Positions 17,356 through 27,636 of a DNA stretch of 64,000 bases are shown here, piece after piece. The notes below the pieces were generated by a model. It searched no databases. It saw only the letters and a program-made list of their open reading frames with translations, and was not told the DNA's origin. Source of the DNA: Bacillus massiliglaciei. GTDB taxonomy: Bacteria > Bacillota > Bacilli > Bacillales > DSM-1321. A program made the position numbers and the translations under genes. The stretch lies in NCBI RefSeq assembly GCF_900098925.1, contig NZ_LT622357.1, positions 389,496 through 453,495 on the forward strand, read 5' to 3'. Position 1 is the stretch's first letter, and each line of letters starts with the position of its first letter.

Positions 17356-17943
17356 ATGACAAGAATAGCAGGCGTTTTGTTTTTAATCGGCGGGTTATAT
17401 TTAGCCATTTCAAACTATTTAGACTGGCAGGAAGGCCGCTCTTCAGCAACAGAGCTGACAGACAGTGAAATGCGAACATATGAAACGGCTGAAGCGGAAA
17501 CAGTGCCATCTCCGCCTGATCAGCCAGAAGAGGAGTCTCTCCCTCATCAAACCGGAGAAAAAGTCGGGTGGCTCATCATACCAAAGATCGAGAAAAAGTT
17601 CACAGTTTACTGGGGAACAAAAGAAGAAGTGTTAGCAAAAGGGGTCGGCATGTTTGACAGTGAATTGACAACGAGTCCGGGACAAGGCCATACGGTTCTC
17701 AGCGGCCATCGCGATACCGTTTTTTCGGGATTGGATGAATTAGAGGCTGGCGATGAACTGATTGTGGAATATGCGGACCGGCGGTATATATACAGCATTG
17801 AAAAAACCTGGATAACTGATAAAGAAGATCGTTCCGTCATTGTAAAGAAAAATGAACCTGTTCTTACACTGACAACTTGCTATCCATTTACCTATATAGG
17901 GAATGCCCCTGAGCGATATATTATACAAGGCAGGCTTCAATAA
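17356..17943 (+). CDS. srtD: Class D sortase
   Basis: A 195-residue membrane-anchored transpeptidase that cleaves an LPxTA-type signal and links the substrate to peptidoglycan. A single N-terminal transmembrane segment (residues 4-20) is followed by a Pro/Glu-rich linker and the sortase barrel. The catalytic triad is visible as H118 (LSGHRDT), C175 (TLTTCYPF) and R187 (APERYI). The ribosome binding site is AGAGGTGAG. It follows the Excalibur surface protein in one transcription unit, an arrangement that mirrors the B. subtilis YhcS-YhcR sortase-substrate pair in principle but with a much smaller substrate. No other sorting signal was noticed in the window. Confidence 0.9.
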   Translation: MTRIAGVLFLIGGLYLAISNYLDWQEGRSSATELTDSEMRTYETAEAETVPSPPDQPEEESLPHQTGEKVGWLIIPKIEKKFTVYWGTKEEVLAKGVGMFDSELTTSPGQGHTVLSGHRDTVFSGLDELEAGDELIVEYADRRYIYSIEKTWITDKEDRSVIVKKNEPVLTLTTCYPFTYIGNAPERYIIQGRLQ

Positions 17944-17961
17944 GAAGCTTGCCTTGTTTTG
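17926..17961 (+). terminator. Terminator of the sortase locus
   Basis: CAAGGCAGGCTTC pairs with GAAGCTTGCCTTG across the sortase stop codon, followed by TTTTG. Confidence 0.8.
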
Positions 17962-18000
17962 TGATTATTATTCATAAACATCTCTATCTATTTTAAACGT

Positions 18001-18216
18001 TTATTCATCACTATGTCTGCCGCCGCCACCGCCAAAGTGAATCTTAAATCCGTCCCGGCCATGAGCATTTTTGGAGTGTCCGCCAGAGCCGCCAATGGAT
18101 TGAAGGTTCGCATCTCCCTTTTTTGTTTTCACAATGATGATCCCGGCAGTAACCGAGATCATTGCTGCACCAATCCCAGTTAAAACCCATTCTTTATGCT
18201 GGATGAACCAATCCAT
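18001..18216 (-). CDS. Small membrane protein with glycine/histidine-rich tail
   Basis: A 71-residue protein I do not recognise. Residues 10-29 form one transmembrane helix (WVLTGIGAAMISVTAGIIIV) after a short N-terminus; the rest is hydrophilic and rich in Gly, His and Asp, including GGSGGHSKNAHGRDG and a run of five glycines near the end. GAGG lies upstream of the ATG at 18216, and the base composition is coding-like. It sits upstream of, and in the opposite sense to, the sortase locus, so a shared role is only a guess. The His/Gly tail could bind metal or simply be flexible. Confidence 0.6.
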   Translation of the reverse strand: MDWFIQHKEWVLTGIGAAMISVTAGIIIVKTKKGDANLQSIGGSGGHSKNAHGRDGFKIHFGGGGGRHSDE

Positions 18217-18306
18217 GTCAATCGCCTCTATCTAATAAATATATACTTCTCAATTAGTATACATAAAAGAAGTCGAGGAAGGAAATTTTTTCTCTAGTTA
18301 CTTCAT

Positions 18307-18336
18307 AAAAAGGCCTGCAGACAAGTCCCGCAGGCC
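18307..18336 (-). terminator. tyrS terminator
   Basis: GGCCTGC (18312-18318) pairs with GCAGGCC (18330-18336), with T residues following on the minus strand. Confidence 0.85.
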
Positions 18337-18355
18337 AAAAGCTTCAATCATTTGA

Positions 18356-19612
<1,257 letters not shown>

Positions 19613-19663
19613 TTACATGTCCTCCTCATTCGTCTTTTCTCACTTTGCTTCATCTCTTTTAAA

Positions 19664-19920
19664 ACGCAAAAACGCCCCTTCATAAATATGAAGGGACGAA
19701 AAAATCGCGGTACCACCCAACTTGAGGATACAAAAAATATCCTCCGCTCAAGACGGATAACGGCCGCCAGCCGTTTGCTGCTACTGCGAGTTCCCAGCAA
19801 ATGCTCAAGGAGGTAATTCATTCTGCGATTTGTGCCAATTTTCACCAAACATTGGCTCTCTGCATTACAGGGATCGCATTACTACTTGTTCCTATCATCG
19901 CTCTTTTTTCCTGGTTATAT
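19664..19920 (-). promoter_or_regulatory. Tyrosine T-box riboswitch upstream of tyrS
   Basis: On the minus strand the conserved T-box TGGGTGGTACCGCG (19706-19719) precedes a terminator made of CGTCCCTTCAT and ATGAAGGGGCG arms (19673-19698) with a T-run. The specifier loop shows GAATGAATTAC, placing UAC (19813-19815), a tyrosine codon, where the specifier belongs. Uncharged tRNA-Tyr would pair with it and favour the antiterminator, letting tyrS be transcribed. Confidence 0.95.
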
Positions 19921-19926
19921 GATTGA

Positions 19927-19956
19927 ATTGTAAACATTGTGGCCCGGCTTTGTCAA
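19927..19956 (-). promoter_or_regulatory. Sigma-A promoter for the T-box-tyrS transcript
   Basis: TTGACA and TACAAT on the minus strand (19951-19956 and 19927-19932) with an 18-base spacer, just upstream of the T-box. Confidence 0.8.
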
Positions 19957-20014
19957 CTTCCTCTTTTACAATTGTTACACTACCCGAAACTCGGTCTATT
20001 TCATACTCGAAATA

Positions 20015-20023
20015 TGCTATAAT
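20015..20023 (+). promoter_or_regulatory. Extended -10 promoter of the penicillin-binding protein gene
   Basis: TGCTATAAT is a full extended -10 element 28 bases before the TTG start; the matching -35 (TCTATT) is poor. Confidence 0.5.
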
Positions 20024-20050
20024 ATATGTGATTTTGGGAGGTCTGATATA

Positions 20051-23000
20051 TTGAAGAATGATAGACTTAAAGAAATATGGAACAAATTGCTCCATTTTAT
20101 TCGTGATAAGAAAACACGGAAGACAGCGAGAATTTCCTATTTGGTCACTTGGAACTTATTTTTGCTCTTTTTAGTCATTGGAATCGTCGGCTTTTCCTTC
20201 GTCGGAGGAGTAGGAGCCGGATATTTTGCTGCTCTTGTAAAGGATGAACCCGTTCGCTCTGAACAAGAACTAAAGAAAGACATCTACAATTACGAAGAGA
20301 CCTCGGAAATCTACTTTGCTGACAATGTCTATCTTGGAAAGATGAAGACTGACTTGGAACGTGAAGAAGTATCCATCGATCAAATTTCTGATTATCTAAA
20401 AAAAGCGGTGATCGCCACTGAGGATGAATATTTTTACGAACATGACGGTGTCGTCCCAAAAGCAGTGCTGAGGGCCATCTATCAGGAGTTCGCGAATTCA
20501 GCCGTTCAATCTGGCGGAAGCACGCTGACACAGCAGCTGATCAAAAACCAAATTTTGACGAATGAAGTCTCCTTTGAAAGAAAAGCAAAGGAAATTTTGC
20601 TTGCTTTGCGAGTAGAAAAATTTATGGACAAGGAAGAAATTCTTGAAACCTATTTGAACGTATCTACTTTCGGCAGGAACTCATCCGGCAGTAACATTGC
20701 GGGTGTTGAATCTGCTGCTGAAGGATTATTCGATGTTGAAGCCAAGGATTTGAATCTGCCTCAGGCGGCCTTTATCGCCGGATTGCCTCAAAGTCCGTTC
20801 GGCTATACCCCTTATACCCAAAAAGGAGAGCTCAAGGAAAACTTAAGTCCCGGCCTTAATCGTATGAAAGTCGTCCTCAAACGGATGCGGGATAATAATG
20901 CCATTACCCAAGCTGAATATGAAAAAGCGGAAAAATATGATATCACAAAGGATTTTATCGGGAAAAAGCCTTCCCCATCAGAAAAATATCCTTGGGTTAC
21001 ATCTGAAATCGAAAAAAGAGCCGTTGACATTTTAGCCGTGATTTTAGCAGAGAAAGACGGCTATGAAGAAAGTGATTTGGAAAAGGACGATAAACTAAAC
21101 AAAGAGTATCGTACATTAGCCGATCGCAATCTAAGACAGAACGGCTATGAAATCCATTCAACGATCAATAAAAAGATTTATGATGCCATGCAGGAGGTCA
21201 CGCGTAACTATCCGAATTTTGGCTATGACAAATACGAAGAAGTATATGATTCTGAAACGAAAAAGACGAAAACAGTCAAAATGCCGGTTGAAGCAGGAGC
21301 GTCGTTAATCGAAAACAAGACCGGGAGAATTTTAAGTTTTGTAGGCGGACGTGATTTCAAACGGGAGCAGACGAATCATGCCACTTATGCTAAGCGGTCA
21401 AATGGCTCAACAATGAAACCATTGCTCGTTTATGCACCGGGTATTGAGCTTGGAAAACTGTCACCTGGAAGTGTTGTCGCTAACGTCCCTGTTACGATTC
21501 CTAATCCTGGCGGGGCTCCATGGAAGCCTAAAAACTATGGCGGCGGCGGTTATACCGGGTTAACGACTGCCCGTGAAGCATTGGCCAAATCGTACAACAT
21601 CCCTGCCGGACTTTTTTATAAAAATATTATTAATCAGGATCCGGTCCAGTATCTTGAAAAAATGGGCTTCTCGAGTTTAACAAAAGGTGATCATACCCAC
21701 CTTTCCATGGCTCTTGGAGGATTGGATGCAGGTGTAACCGTAGAAGAGAATGTCAATGCCTATACAACCTTCGCCAACTCTGGGGAATTTAAGGATGCGT
21801 ACATGATTGAGAAAATTATAGGAAAAGACGGGAAAGTAGTCTATGAACATAAGCAGGATCCTGTGAAGGTATTCTCACCACAGACTGCCTATCTGACACT
21901 TGATATGATGAGGGATGTCATAAACAGCGGGACTGCAACTTCCATTAAAAAACGCCTGAACTTCTCTGCCGATTGGGCAGGAAAAACCGGGACAGGCCAA
22001 AACTATTCTGATGCCTGGTTTGTTGCGACAAATCCGAATGTAACCTTTGGAACCTGGATCGGTTACGATCAGCCTAAATCCTTACAAGGAAGCTACAATG
22101 GCCTTGAATATAATCAGCGGAACCTATATTATTGGTCAGACCTTATGAATGCTGCGTATAAAGCAGACAGTGAGTTAATCGATCCTAAGCAGCGCTTTGA
22201 AATGCCTGGAGGAATCGTCAGCCGGTCTTTCTGTGCGGTTTCCGGTCTACTTCCTTCTGATGCATGTAAGAAGGCAGGCCTGGTTCGCACCGATTTATTC
22301 CCTGCTTCAAGCGTGCCGTCTAAAGGTGATAAGAGTTTCATAGACGGTCAATATGTACAAGTAGGAAATAAGAGATATAAAGCACTGCCTGAAACTCCAA
22401 AAGAGTTTACAAGCGGAGGCTTAATGCTTAACCCGGATTCACTTGACACGATTGGACTGAAATATGTAGATGACCCTGACAGTATTTCTATTCTTTCGAA
22501 AGAGAAAAAAGGAACAGGCGGTGCAGCCGCCACTGCCGTGCTAAAAGACAACGGCAAAGTGCCTGCCGCTCCTTCCGTTAGCTTAAAAGACGGAAAACTT
22601 GTTTGGGGCCTCCATCCAGAAGGCGATGTAATTGGATACCGAATCTATCAAAACGGCAAAAAGGTTCGCAGTACAAAAGCAGATACCAGCATGTCGTTCA
22701 AAATATCCAGCGGTTCTTATTATGTCACCGCAGTAGATATTTCAGGCAAGGAGTCCAAGCCCTCCGCTGATCTGAAGGCTGCCTCTAGGCCAGAGAAAAA
22801 GGAAAAGGAAAAACCCAAAACAGAGCCTGCAGCGAAAGAGAAAGAAGATAGCAAGAAGAACGAAAAAGAGACAGAACCTCAGAAAGAGCAAGCCAAGAAA
22901 ACAGAACAAAAAGAGCCGGAGAAAAAAGAACCGGAAAAGAAAGAGACAACAGAAGAAAAGGCTCCAGAGCCTAAAAAAGAAGAGCAGCAAGAGAAAAAAC

Positions 23001-23053
23001 CGGAAGAAGAACCTAAAAAAGAACAAGCTCCAGAAAAGGCTGAGGGAGAATAA
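20051..23053 (+). CDS. Class A penicillin-binding protein with FN3 and charged tail
   Basis: A 1000-residue bifunctional peptidoglycan synthase. After a cytoplasmic stretch and one transmembrane segment (about residues 35-60) comes the glycosyltransferase domain, with catalytic E124 in ATEDEYFYEHDG and the SGGSTLTQQLIKN block. The transpeptidase domain has the SxxK serine S453 (STMK), SYN at 514-516 and KTGT at 645. A fibronectin type III-like domain (about 830-900) follows, then roughly 90 residues almost entirely of Lys, Glu, Pro and Gln. The start is TTG at 20051 with GGGAGGT eight bases upstream. Similar proteins precede tyrS in other Bacillaceae as far as I recall; B. subtilis lacks one here. 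The charged tail is probably extracellular and wall-associated. Confidence 0.92.
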   Translation: MKNDRLKEIWNKLLHFIRDKKTRKTARISYLVTWNLFLLFLVIGIVGFSFVGGVGAGYFAALVKDEPVRSEQELKKDIYNYEETSEIYFADNVYLGKMKTDLEREEVSIDQISDYLKKAVIATEDEYFYEHDGVVPKAVLRAIYQEFANSAVQSGGSTLTQQLIKNQILTNEVSFERKAKEILLALRVEKFMDKEEILETYLNVSTFGRNSSGSNIAGVESAAEGLFDVEAKDLNLPQAAFIAGLPQSPFGYTPYTQKGELKENLSPGLNRMKVVLKRMRDNNAITQAEYEKAEKYDITKDFIGKKPSPSEKYPWVTSEIEKRAVDILAVILAEKDGYEESDLEKDDKLNKEYRTLADRNLRQNGYEIHSTINKKIYDAMQEVTRNYPNFGYDKYEEVYDSETKKTKTVKMPVEAGASLIENKTGRILSFVGGRDFKREQTNHATYAKRSNGSTMKPLLVYAPGIELGKLSPGSVVANVPVTIPNPGGAPWKPKNYGGGGYTGLTTAREALAKSYNIPAGLFYKNIINQDPVQYLEKMGFSSLTKGDHTHLSMALGGLDAGVTVEENVNAYTTFANSGEFKDAYMIEKIIGKDGKVVYEHKQDPVKVFSPQTAYLTLDMMRDVINSGTATSIKKRLNFSADWAGKTGTGQNYSDAWFVATNPNVTFGTWIGYDQPKSLQGSYNGLEYNQRNLYYWSDLMNAAYKADSELIDPKQRFEMPGGIVSRSFCAVSGLLPSDACKKAGLVRTDLFPASSVPSKGDKSFIDGQYVQVGNKRYKALPETPKEFTSGGLMLNPDSLDTIGLKYVDDPDSISILSKEKKGTGGAAATAVLKDNGKVPAAPSVSLKDGKLVWGLHPEGDVIGYRIYQNGKKVRSTKADTSMSFKISSGSYYVTAVDISGKESKPSADLKAASRPEKKEKEKPKTEPAAKEKEDSKKNEKETEPQKEQAKKTEQKEPEKKEPEKKETTEEKAPEPKKEEQQEKKPEEEPKKEQAPEKAEGE

Positions 23054-23075
23054 AATTTCCTCTCCTATACCAATA

Positions 23076-23107
23076 AAAAGGGCATCCCATGAACGGGATG
23101 CCCTTTT
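23076..23107. terminator. Bidirectional terminator between the PBP gene and acsA
   Basis: AAAAGGGCATCCC pairs with GGGATGCCCTTTT around a six-base loop; T-runs occur on both strands, serving the two convergent genes. Confidence 0.92.
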
Positions 23108-23113
23108 TATGCT

Positions 23114-24832
23114 TCAATCTTCCATTGTTGAAAGATCTCCTGTTGGAAGATCTAATTCCCATGCTTTCAGGACACGGCGCATAATTTTACCGCTTCGTGT
23201 TTTCGGCAGCTTATCGCGGAATTCTATTTCACGGGGAGCCGCATGGGCTGCCAATCCTTTTTTCACGAATTGACGGATTTCCTCAATCAGTTCTTCACTA
23301 GGCTGATAGCCTTCCCTTAGCGCAATAAAGGCTTTGATAATTTCACCGCGGACCGGATCCGGCTTTCCGATCACCCCGGCTTCTGCTATTGCCGGATGCT
23401 CGACCAGCTTGCTTTCTACCTCAAACGGTCCTACACGTTCTCCAGAAGTCATGATGACATCATCCACACGTCCCTGGAACCAAAAGTAGCCGTCTTCATC
23501 CATATAAGCAGAATCTCCAGAGACATACCAGTCACCCGGCATGAAATACGATTCATATTTGGCTTCATTGTTCCAAATGGCCGCCATCATGGAAGGCCAG
23601 CCTTTTTTAATAGCCAGGTTCCCCATTCGATGGGGCGGCAGCTCATTTCCTTGATCATCCACAATGGCTGCTTTTACTCCAGGAATCGGTTTTCCCATGG
23701 ATCCGGGTTTAATTTCAAGACATGGGAAGTTACAGATTAATTGAGCGCCGGTTTCTGTCATCCACCATGTATCATGGATTCTCTTTTCGAATACCTTCAT
23801 CCCCCAGCGAACCACTTCGGGGTTAAGCGGCTCTCCAACGCTCAAAACATGTCTGAGAGAACTCAGGTCAAACTTCTTTACTACTTCATCCCCTGCGCCC
23901 ATCAGCATGCGGAACGCAGTCGGCGCACTGTACCACACGGTTACGCCAAAGTCTTCAATCGTTTTATACCAGGCCTCCGGCTTAAATCGGCCGCCGACGA
24001 TCACATTGGATGCGCCGGCCAGCCATGGAGCAAAGATTCCATACGAGGTGCCTGTCACCCAGCCGGGATCTGCTGTGCACCAATAGACATCCTCTTCCTG
24101 AAGATCCAATACCCACTTTGCCGTCTGATAATGCTGAATCATCGCGTTCTGAACATGCAGAACACCTTTCGGCTTGCCTGTCGAACCCGATGTATAATGA
24201 AGGATTAATCCATCTTTCCGATCCAGCCACTCGATTTCAAATTTTTTGTCAGCCGCCTTCAGTTTTGCCGTAAAATCTTGATAGATTCCTTCTTCTTTTA
24301 CATTTTCTCCGACAAGAAAAATATGTTTAAGCTCCGGCAATTCTTCAACGGGCACCCGTTCCAATAATTCTGGAGTCGTCACAAGCACCTTCGCCCCGCT
24401 GTCCTCCAGCCTGTCCCGAACGGCACCTTCCATAAATGCTTCAAAAAGCGGACCTGCAATAGCACCTGCTTTTATAGCACCGAGAAGCGCAAAATAAAGT
24501 TCCGGCGAACGCGGCATAAAAATAAAAAGACGGTCTCCCTTTTGAATGTCTCCGTGTTCTTTAAACACATTGGCCGCCTGATTTGTAAATTCTTTCATTT
24601 CTTTAAATGTGTATTTCTCATTTCGTTTTTCGTCTTTGTAATAAAGGGCAACCTTATTCTTTCGGTATGTTTCAGCATGACGGTCAATGGCTTCATAAGC
24701 AAGGTTGACATTTCCTGTTTTATACCAGGAAAAGGACTGTTCTGCTTCAGACCAGTCAAACTGCTTGTATGTTTCAGCGTAATCTTGTAAATTATAATTA
24801 CCTTCCACTACTGATAGCGTTTTCAATTGCAT
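23114..24832 (-). CDS. acsA: Acetyl-CoA synthetase AcsA
   Basis: A 572-residue ANL enzyme converting acetate, ATP and CoA to acetyl-CoA. The AMP-binding loop is YTSGSTGKPKG (about 214-224), followed by WWMTETG and YVSGDSAYMDEDGYFWFQGR. The C-terminal catalytic lysine is K549 in PKTRSGKIMRR, exactly the position that AcuA acetylates in B. subtilis, where the protein is also 572 residues. GGGGGAG lies upstream of the ATG at 24832. It is divergent from acuABC and has its own promoter at 24871-24899. Expression in relatives is repressed by CcpA on glucose, but I see no convincing cre box in the divergent region. Confidence 0.95.
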   Translation of the reverse strand: MQLKTLSVVEGNYNLQDYAETYKQFDWSEAEQSFSWYKTGNVNLAYEAIDRHAETYRKNKVALYYKDEKRNEKYTFKEMKEFTNQAANVFKEHGDIQKGDRLFIFMPRSPELYFALLGAIKAGAIAGPLFEAFMEGAVRDRLEDSGAKVLVTTPELLERVPVEELPELKHIFLVGENVKEEGIYQDFTAKLKAADKKFEIEWLDRKDGLILHYTSGSTGKPKGVLHVQNAMIQHYQTAKWVLDLQEEDVYWCTADPGWVTGTSYGIFAPWLAGASNVIVGGRFKPEAWYKTIEDFGVTVWYSAPTAFRMLMGAGDEVVKKFDLSSLRHVLSVGEPLNPEVVRWGMKVFEKRIHDTWWMTETGAQLICNFPCLEIKPGSMGKPIPGVKAAIVDDQGNELPPHRMGNLAIKKGWPSMMAAIWNNEAKYESYFMPGDWYVSGDSAYMDEDGYFWFQGRVDDVIMTSGERVGPFEVESKLVEHPAIAEAGVIGKPDPVRGEIIKAFIALREGYQPSEELIEEIRQFVKKGLAAHAAPREIEFRDKLPKTRSGKIMRRVLKAWELDLPTGDLSTMED

Positions 24833-24870
24833 AGACCAAACTCCCCCTTTTCTCGACTTTTACATGATCT

Positions 24871-24899
24871 ATTATAATACAGGAATACATTATTCTCAA
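24871..24899 (-). promoter_or_regulatory. Sigma-A promoter of acsA
   Basis: On the minus strand TTGAGA (24894-24899) and TATAAT (24871-24876) are 17 bases apart, 39 bases before the acsA start. Confidence 0.8.
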
Positions 24900-25091
24900 T
24901 TTTTAAAATTTTCTGTTCCGTTTCTTTTCTCCCCCTTTTGACCCATCGGAAAAAGTTCTTGAAATAGATAAATTCGAAGGTGAAGAGCGTTCAGACAGAA
25001 AAAGTTCAAAGAAATATACGATTTTTTCATATGAATAGATTGGAATATTTGTATAATGAATGCAGGAACTTTAGGTAAAGGCGGTGAAATA

Positions 25092-25724
25092 ATGATTCAT
25101 ACAAAAACGTATTATCAAATAGAAGTGGATACTGGAAATGACAGGCTGCTCTTGGAAGGTCCCGTCACTTCTGAAGATCTGGCTTCCCTCGATTTTCATG
25201 AAGATTTAACGGCTTTCCGCCCAGCTTCCCAGCAGCATAAAGCTTTGATTGAAATTGCCGATTTGCCTGAAGGGAGAGTATTAATTGCAAGACTTGAACA
25301 GATGGTCATAGGATATGTAACCTTCCTGCATCCAGACCCTCTTGAAAGATGGTCTGAAATTAAAATGGATGAACTGATTGAACTCGGGGCGATTGAAGTC
25401 ATTCCTGCCTACCGCGGTGCATCGGTCGGAAAAAATCTCCTGCGTCTCTCCATGATGGATGATGCAATGGAAGATTATATTATCATTACTACTGAATATT
25501 ATTGGCACTGGGATTTGAAAGGCACTGGCTTAAATGTTTGGGAGTACCGAAAAATCATGGAAAAGATGATGAGTGCCGGCGGGCTGCAATATTATGCGAC
25601 AGATGATCCAGAAATCAGTTCCCATCCTGCCAACTGTCTGATGGCCCGGATTGGAAAAAGAGTCAAGCCGGAGTCTATTCAAAAATTCGACCAGCTTCGC
25701 TTTATGAATCGATTTATGTACTAA
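25092..25724 (+). CDS. acuA: Protein acetyltransferase AcuA
   Basis: A 210-residue GNAT-family enzyme that acetylates the active-site lysine of acetyl-CoA synthetase and switches it off. The acetyl-CoA binding segment is visible as IELGAIEVIPAYRGASVGKNLL (about 108-129). A second conserved block reads TTEYYWHWDLKG. The ATG at 25092 has GGCGGTG upstream and gives the same 210-residue length as B. subtilis AcuA; the longer frame from 25056 is not needed. First gene of acuABC and divergent from its target acsA, which makes the functional assignment strong. Confidence 0.95.
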   Translation: MIHTKTYYQIEVDTGNDRLLLEGPVTSEDLASLDFHEDLTAFRPASQQHKALIEIADLPEGRVLIARLEQMVIGYVTFLHPDPLERWSEIKMDELIELGAIEVIPAYRGASVGKNLLRLSMMDDAMEDYIIITTEYYWHWDLKGTGLNVWEYRKIMEKMMSAGGLQYYATDDPEISSHPANCLMARIGKRVKPESIQKFDQLRFMNRFMY

Positions 25725-25750
25725 CGGCGATAAGTTGAGGAGGAAATGCA

Positions 25751-26398
25751 ATGATTGTAGAAAAAATCATGAAGAAGGACGTCATCGCCCTTACTCCATC
25801 TGATATCATCAAAGATGCCCTGTATATCATAAAAGAAAAAAGACTTCGGCATATCCCTATTGTGGATGAAGAATTCCAGCTGGTCGGCCTAGTCAGCGAC
25901 CGAGATATTCGGGATGCTTCTCCTTCCATTTTCCGAACCTCAGAATACAAAGATGACTTCGAGAGAGAGCTTGGCGCTATTATGAAAACTGAAGTGATCA
26001 CAGGACATCCGCTTGACTTTGTCGAGGAAATCGGCGCTGTTTTTTGCGAAAAAAATATAAGCTGCATGCCTATTATTAAGGAAAAAAAGCTGGTCGGCAT
26101 GATAACAGGCACCGATTTGCTGCACTCCTATGTAGAATTAACCGGCGCAAATCTGCCAGGATCCCAAATTGAAGTGGAAATTCCAAACAGACCAGGAGTC
26201 CTCCACGATATCGCCGGTTTCTTTAAAAAGAGAAATACGAACATCCAGAGTGTATTGGTGTATCCGAAAAAAGAGGAGGCCAGCCAGAAGATCCTTGTGA
26301 TACGTGTTCAAACCATGAACCCTTTTTTAATAGTGGAGGATTTAACACGTGAAGGATACAAGGTGCTATGGCCCAACCATCCAGGTGCCTTGCTATGA
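25751..26398 (+). CDS. acuB: AcuB, tandem CBS and ACT domain protein
   Basis: A 215-residue protein with two CBS domains (about residues 1-60 and 75-130, seen as IMKKDVIALTPSDIIKDAL and IMKTEVITGHPLDFVEEIG) followed by an ACT-like domain (VEIPNRPGVLHDIAGFFKK). CBS pairs usually bind adenine nucleotides, so an energy-sensing role in acetate metabolism is plausible, but the molecular function of AcuB is not settled. GAGGAGG precedes the ATG. Its stop overlaps the acuC start (ATGA at 26395-26398), so acuB and acuC are translationally coupled. Confidence 0.93.
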   Translation: MIVEKIMKKDVIALTPSDIIKDALYIIKEKRLRHIPIVDEEFQLVGLVSDRDIRDASPSIFRTSEYKDDFERELGAIMKTEVITGHPLDFVEEIGAVFCEKNISCMPIIKEKKLVGMITGTDLLHSYVELTGANLPGSQIEVEIPNRPGVLHDIAGFFKKRNTNIQSVLVYPKKEEASQKILVIRVQTMNPFLIVEDLTREGYKVLWPNHPGALL

Positions 26399-27591
26399 AG
26401 GATCATTCTTTATTCGTCTATTCAGATGACCTGCTGACCTACAAATTCCATGATGAACACCCCTTTAACCAAAAAAGGCTGCAAATCACACTTGATTTAC
26501 TGCAAAAACATCAGGCCATCCAGTCCGACCAAATTATCGCACCGCGAATGGCCTTGGATGAAGAGCTTGAGCTGATTCATGACCCTCAATATGTAAACGC
26601 TGTCAGACAGGCTGGCCATGGAACGGTTTCCGCAGAGAAAGCTCTGAATTATGGATTGGGGACAGAGGACACTCCCATATTCAACAATATGCATGAAGCA
26701 AGTGCCTTATTAGTTGGAGGGACTCTTACAGCCGTTGATGCAGTCATGTCGGGAAAATCGCTCCACGCGTTCAATCCCGGCGGAGGGCTCCATCATGGAT
26801 TTAGAGGAAAAGCCTCTGGATTTTGTATCTACAATGACAGTGCTGTAGCCATTAAGTATATTCAAAAAAAATACGGAGCAAAGGTTTTATATATCGATAC
26901 AGATGCTCATCATGGGGACGGTGTTCAGTGGTCCTTTTACGAGGATCCCGATGTCTGTACTCTTTCCATCCATGAAACAGGGCGCTACCTATTTCCAGGT
27001 ACCGGCAATATTAATGAACGGGGCCAAGGAAAAGGCTACGGCTGCTCTTTTAATATCCCAGTTGATGCCTTCACAGAAGATGAATCATGGCTGGACTGCT
27101 ACCGGACAGCATGTAAAGAAGTGATTGAATACTTTAAACCTGATGTCCTATTCACCCAAAATGGAGCGGATGCTCATTATTATGACCCTTTGACACATCT
27201 TTCAGCAACTATGAAAATCTATAAAGAAATTCCGAAACTTGCTCATGAACTTGCCCATCAATATTGCGAGGGACGTTGGATTGCTGTAGGAGGCGGTGGG
27301 TATGATATATGGCGTGTGGTACCGCGTGCCTGGTCCCTCATCTGGCTGGAAATGACCGGCAATCCAAATAACGCCGGCCGCCTGCCAAAAGACTGGGCCG
27401 AAAAATGGCAAAAAGAAGCACCTGTTCCGCTCCCAGAGGAATGGGAGGACATGGAAGACATCTATCAGCCCATTCCCCGAAAACCTGAAATAACGGAAAA
27501 AAATGCCCAAACCGTAGCAAAGGCTCTCTATCCGATACGCCCGGACAAATCCCAGAAAAAGAACAGCTCTGGCACCGGTGCAGGCAGATAA
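26395..27591 (+). CDS. acuC: AcuC, acetyl-protein deacetylase
   Basis: A 398-residue class I HDAC-like zinc hydrolase that removes acetyl groups from acetylated acetyl-CoA synthetase and reactivates it, without using NAD. Metal ligands and catalytic residues show in FNPGGGLHHG, YIDTDAHHGDGVQ and TQNGADAHYYDPLTHL. The start at 26395 (MKDHSLF) is favoured over the longer frame because it gives the ATGA overlap with acuB and matches the length of B. subtilis AcuC. The last 40 residues are Lys/Pro/Ser-rich. Last gene of acuABC; a terminator follows. The motP-motS genes that lie next in B. subtilis are absent. Confidence 0.95.
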   Translation: MKDHSLFVYSDDLLTYKFHDEHPFNQKRLQITLDLLQKHQAIQSDQIIAPRMALDEELELIHDPQYVNAVRQAGHGTVSAEKALNYGLGTEDTPIFNNMHEASALLVGGTLTAVDAVMSGKSLHAFNPGGGLHHGFRGKASGFCIYNDSAVAIKYIQKKYGAKVLYIDTDAHHGDGVQWSFYEDPDVCTLSIHETGRYLFPGTGNINERGQGKGYGCSFNIPVDAFTEDESWLDCYRTACKEVIEYFKPDVLFTQNGADAHYYDPLTHLSATMKIYKEIPKLAHELAHQYCEGRWIAVGGGGYDIWRVVPRAWSLIWLEMTGNPNNAGRLPKDWAEKWQKEAPVPLPEEWEDMEDIYQPIPRKPEITEKNAQTVAKALYPIRPDKSQKKNSSGTGAGR

Positions 27592-27636
27592 AAAAGTAAA
27601 ATCACATGCTGAACCGAACAAAACAGTGCAAAACAA

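Noticed and set aside
22742-23026. 94-codon minus-strand frame rich in Phe, Leu and Arg
   Set aside because: It is the antisense reading of the Lys/Glu-rich tail of the PBP gene.
24833-25091. CcpA cre box between acsA and acuA
   Set aside because: Expected from B. subtilis, but no segment matched the cre pattern well enough to report.
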